NCBI GenBank assembly: GCA_963630635.1
Contig: CAVGOA010000076.1
Location: 1 to 7,309, forward strand
Source: Paratractidigestivibacter sp963630635
Lineage (GTDB): Bacteria; Actinomycetota; Coriobacteriia; Coriobacteriales; Atopobiaceae
Reading direction: 5' to 3'
DNA length: 7,309 bases
The notes beneath the pieces are model-generated. The model had not been told where the DNA came from. It saw only the letters and a list, made by a program, of their open reading frames with translations, and ran no database searches. Of the stretch, positions 6,421 through 7,309 are shown in pieces. Each line of letters begins with the position of its first letter. Within the stretch, counting starts at the first letter, position 1. A program made the position numbers and the translations under genes.

Positions 6421-6447
6421 TGAGGCGGGCAGGGGAGTTATCGCGGC

Positions 6448-6456
6448 TGCTAGAAT
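6448..6456 (+). promoter_or_regulatory. Candidate extended -10 promoter of purB
   Basis: TGC followed by TAGAAT (6451-6456, five of six matches to TATAAT) gives an extended -10 element, which can compensate for the lack of a recognisable -35 about 17 bases upstream. A transcript starting near 6463 would have a leader of about 33 bases before the purB GTG. The site lies just downstream of the repeat cluster, so purB would be transcribed independently of the CmpB-domain gene. Confidence 0.45.
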
Positions 6457-6495
6457 GAATGGTTGTTGGCTTTAGGCGATTCTAGGAGGACACCT

Positions 6496-7309
6496 GTGAT
6501 CGATCGCTATACCCGCCCCGAGATGGGCCACATCTTCTCGCTCGAGAACAAGTACGCTGTTTGGCAAGAGATCGAGGTCCTGGCCTGCGAGGCCCACGCC
6601 GAGCTGGGTGAGAGCGGCATCACGCGCGAAGAGGCCGCCTGGATTCGTCAGCACGCCGCCTTCAACAAAGACGAGGTAGACGCTATCGAGGCCGTGACCA
6701 ACCACGACGTCATCGCGTTTCTCACCAACATGGGCTCCTACATCGACGCCGATGTGCCCGAGGGCCAGCCCAAGCCGTCCCGCTGGGTCCACTATGGCAT
6801 GACCTCTTCTGACCTGGGCGACACCGCGTTGTGCTACCAGCTGGTCCAGGCCACCGATATCTTGATCGACGACTGCAAGAAGCTCGGCGAGATCTGCAAG
6901 CGCCGCGCTTTTGAGGAGAAGGACACCCTGTGCGTGGGCCGCACCCACGGCATCCACGCCGAGCCCATGACCTTTGGCATGAAGTTTGGCAGCTGGGCCT
7001 GGGAGCTTAAGCGCGACCTGGACCGCCTGCAGGACGCCCGCAACAACGTGGCCTTTGGCGCCATCTCGGGCGCGGTGGGCACCTACTCGAGCATCGACCC
7101 GCGCGTCGAGGAGTACGTCTGCGAGCACCTGGGCCTGGTCCACGACCCGCTGTCAACGCAGGTCATCAGCCGCGACCACCACGCGTATCTCGCCGGCGTC
7201 CTGGCCACCGTGGCTGCCACCTGCGAGCGCATTGCGACCGAGATCCGCAACCTGCAGAAGACCGACACCCTCGAGGCCGAGGAGCCGTTCCGCAAGGGCC
7301 AGAAGGGCA
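6496..7309 (+). CDS. purB: Adenylosuccinate lyase, 5' part (truncated by the window edge)
   Basis: This enzyme removes fumarate twice in purine synthesis, from SAICAR to give AICAR and from adenylosuccinate to give AMP. It is in the same superfamily as ArgH. The 271 codons present begin MIDRYTRPEMGHIFS, the usual PurB N-terminus. TSSDLGDTA at 103-111 and RTHGIHAEPMTFGMKFGSW at 149-167 are the conserved substrate- and proton-handling regions, with His151 and His154 in the second. The sequence ends at EEPFRKGQKG (262-271), exactly where the serine-bearing SSxMPxKxNP loop should follow, so that loop and the C-terminal domain lie outside the window. The start is GTG 6496, with AGGAGG (6484-6489) six bases upstream. 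An ATG at residue 10 is unsupported. The identification is very secure. Confidence 0.96.
   Translation, partial: MIDRYTRPEMGHIFSLENKYAVWQEIEVLACEAHAELGESGITREEAAWIRQHAAFNKDEVDAIEAVTNHDVIAFLTNMGSYIDADVPEGQPKPSRWVHYGMTSSDLGDTALCYQLVQATDILIDDCKKLGEICKRRAFEEKDTLCVGRTHGIHAEPMTFGMKFGSWAWELKRDLDRLQDARNNVAFGAISGAVGTYSSIDPRVEEYVCEHLGLVHDPLSTQVISRDHHAYLAGVLATVAATCERIATEIRNLQKTDTLEAEEPFRKGQKG

Noticed and set aside
6472..7143. 223-codon minus-strand ORF over purB
   Set aside because: It is antisense to the clear PurB reading frame, which stays open to the window edge, and shows shadow composition only.

Overview
The window is GC-rich bacterial chromosomal DNA with standard Shine-Dalgarno signals and frequent GTG/TTG starts. 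Codon choice (CGC/CGT for Arg, strong preference for C or G at the third position) and the protein sequences resemble gut Actinomycetota of the class Coriobacteriia, most likely Collinsella or a close relative. That placement is inferred from sequence character and was not checked by any search.

Layout from left to right. (1) Positions 1-388 are an unusually long upstream region for argG. They hold a candidate promoter, a 29-residue leader ORF (158-247) that ends in four Arg codons within seven codons, and a downstream region that can fold into either a terminator-like hairpin (311-335) or a mutually exclusive antiterminator (252-261 with 308-324). (2) Positions 389-3080 are argG and argH, the last two steps of arginine biosynthesis, separated by a strong GC-rich hairpin. 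(3) Positions 3124-3378 encode an 84-residue zinc-ribbon-like protein of unknown role. (4) Positions 3428-4810 on the minus strand encode a membrane-anchored or secreted class 3-type lipase/esterase. (5) Positions 4939-6264 encode a polytopic membrane protein with a C-terminal CmpB-type (putative ABC-transporter type IV) domain and an extra hydrophobic N-terminal half. (6) Positions 6265-6495 are intergenic, with four copies of a 25-bp element, two of which form an intrinsic terminator, and a purB promoter. (7) Positions 6496-7309 are the 5' part of purB, cut by the window edge just before its catalytic signature loop.

ArgG converts citrulline and aspartate to argininosuccinate, and ArgH splits that into arginine and fumarate. 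PurB, a member of the same superfamily as ArgH, performs the analogous fumarate-releasing cleavages in purine synthesis. The three genes between argH and purB have no evident link to either pathway.

The most notable observation is the candidate arginine-responsive, ribosome-mediated attenuator ahead of argG. The leader peptide, its position relative to the alternative RNA stems, and its use of CGA codons (three of its four Arg codons, none of the 15 in argG) all fit that model. No mobile elements with transposase genes, tRNAs, rRNAs or CRISPR arrays were seen.
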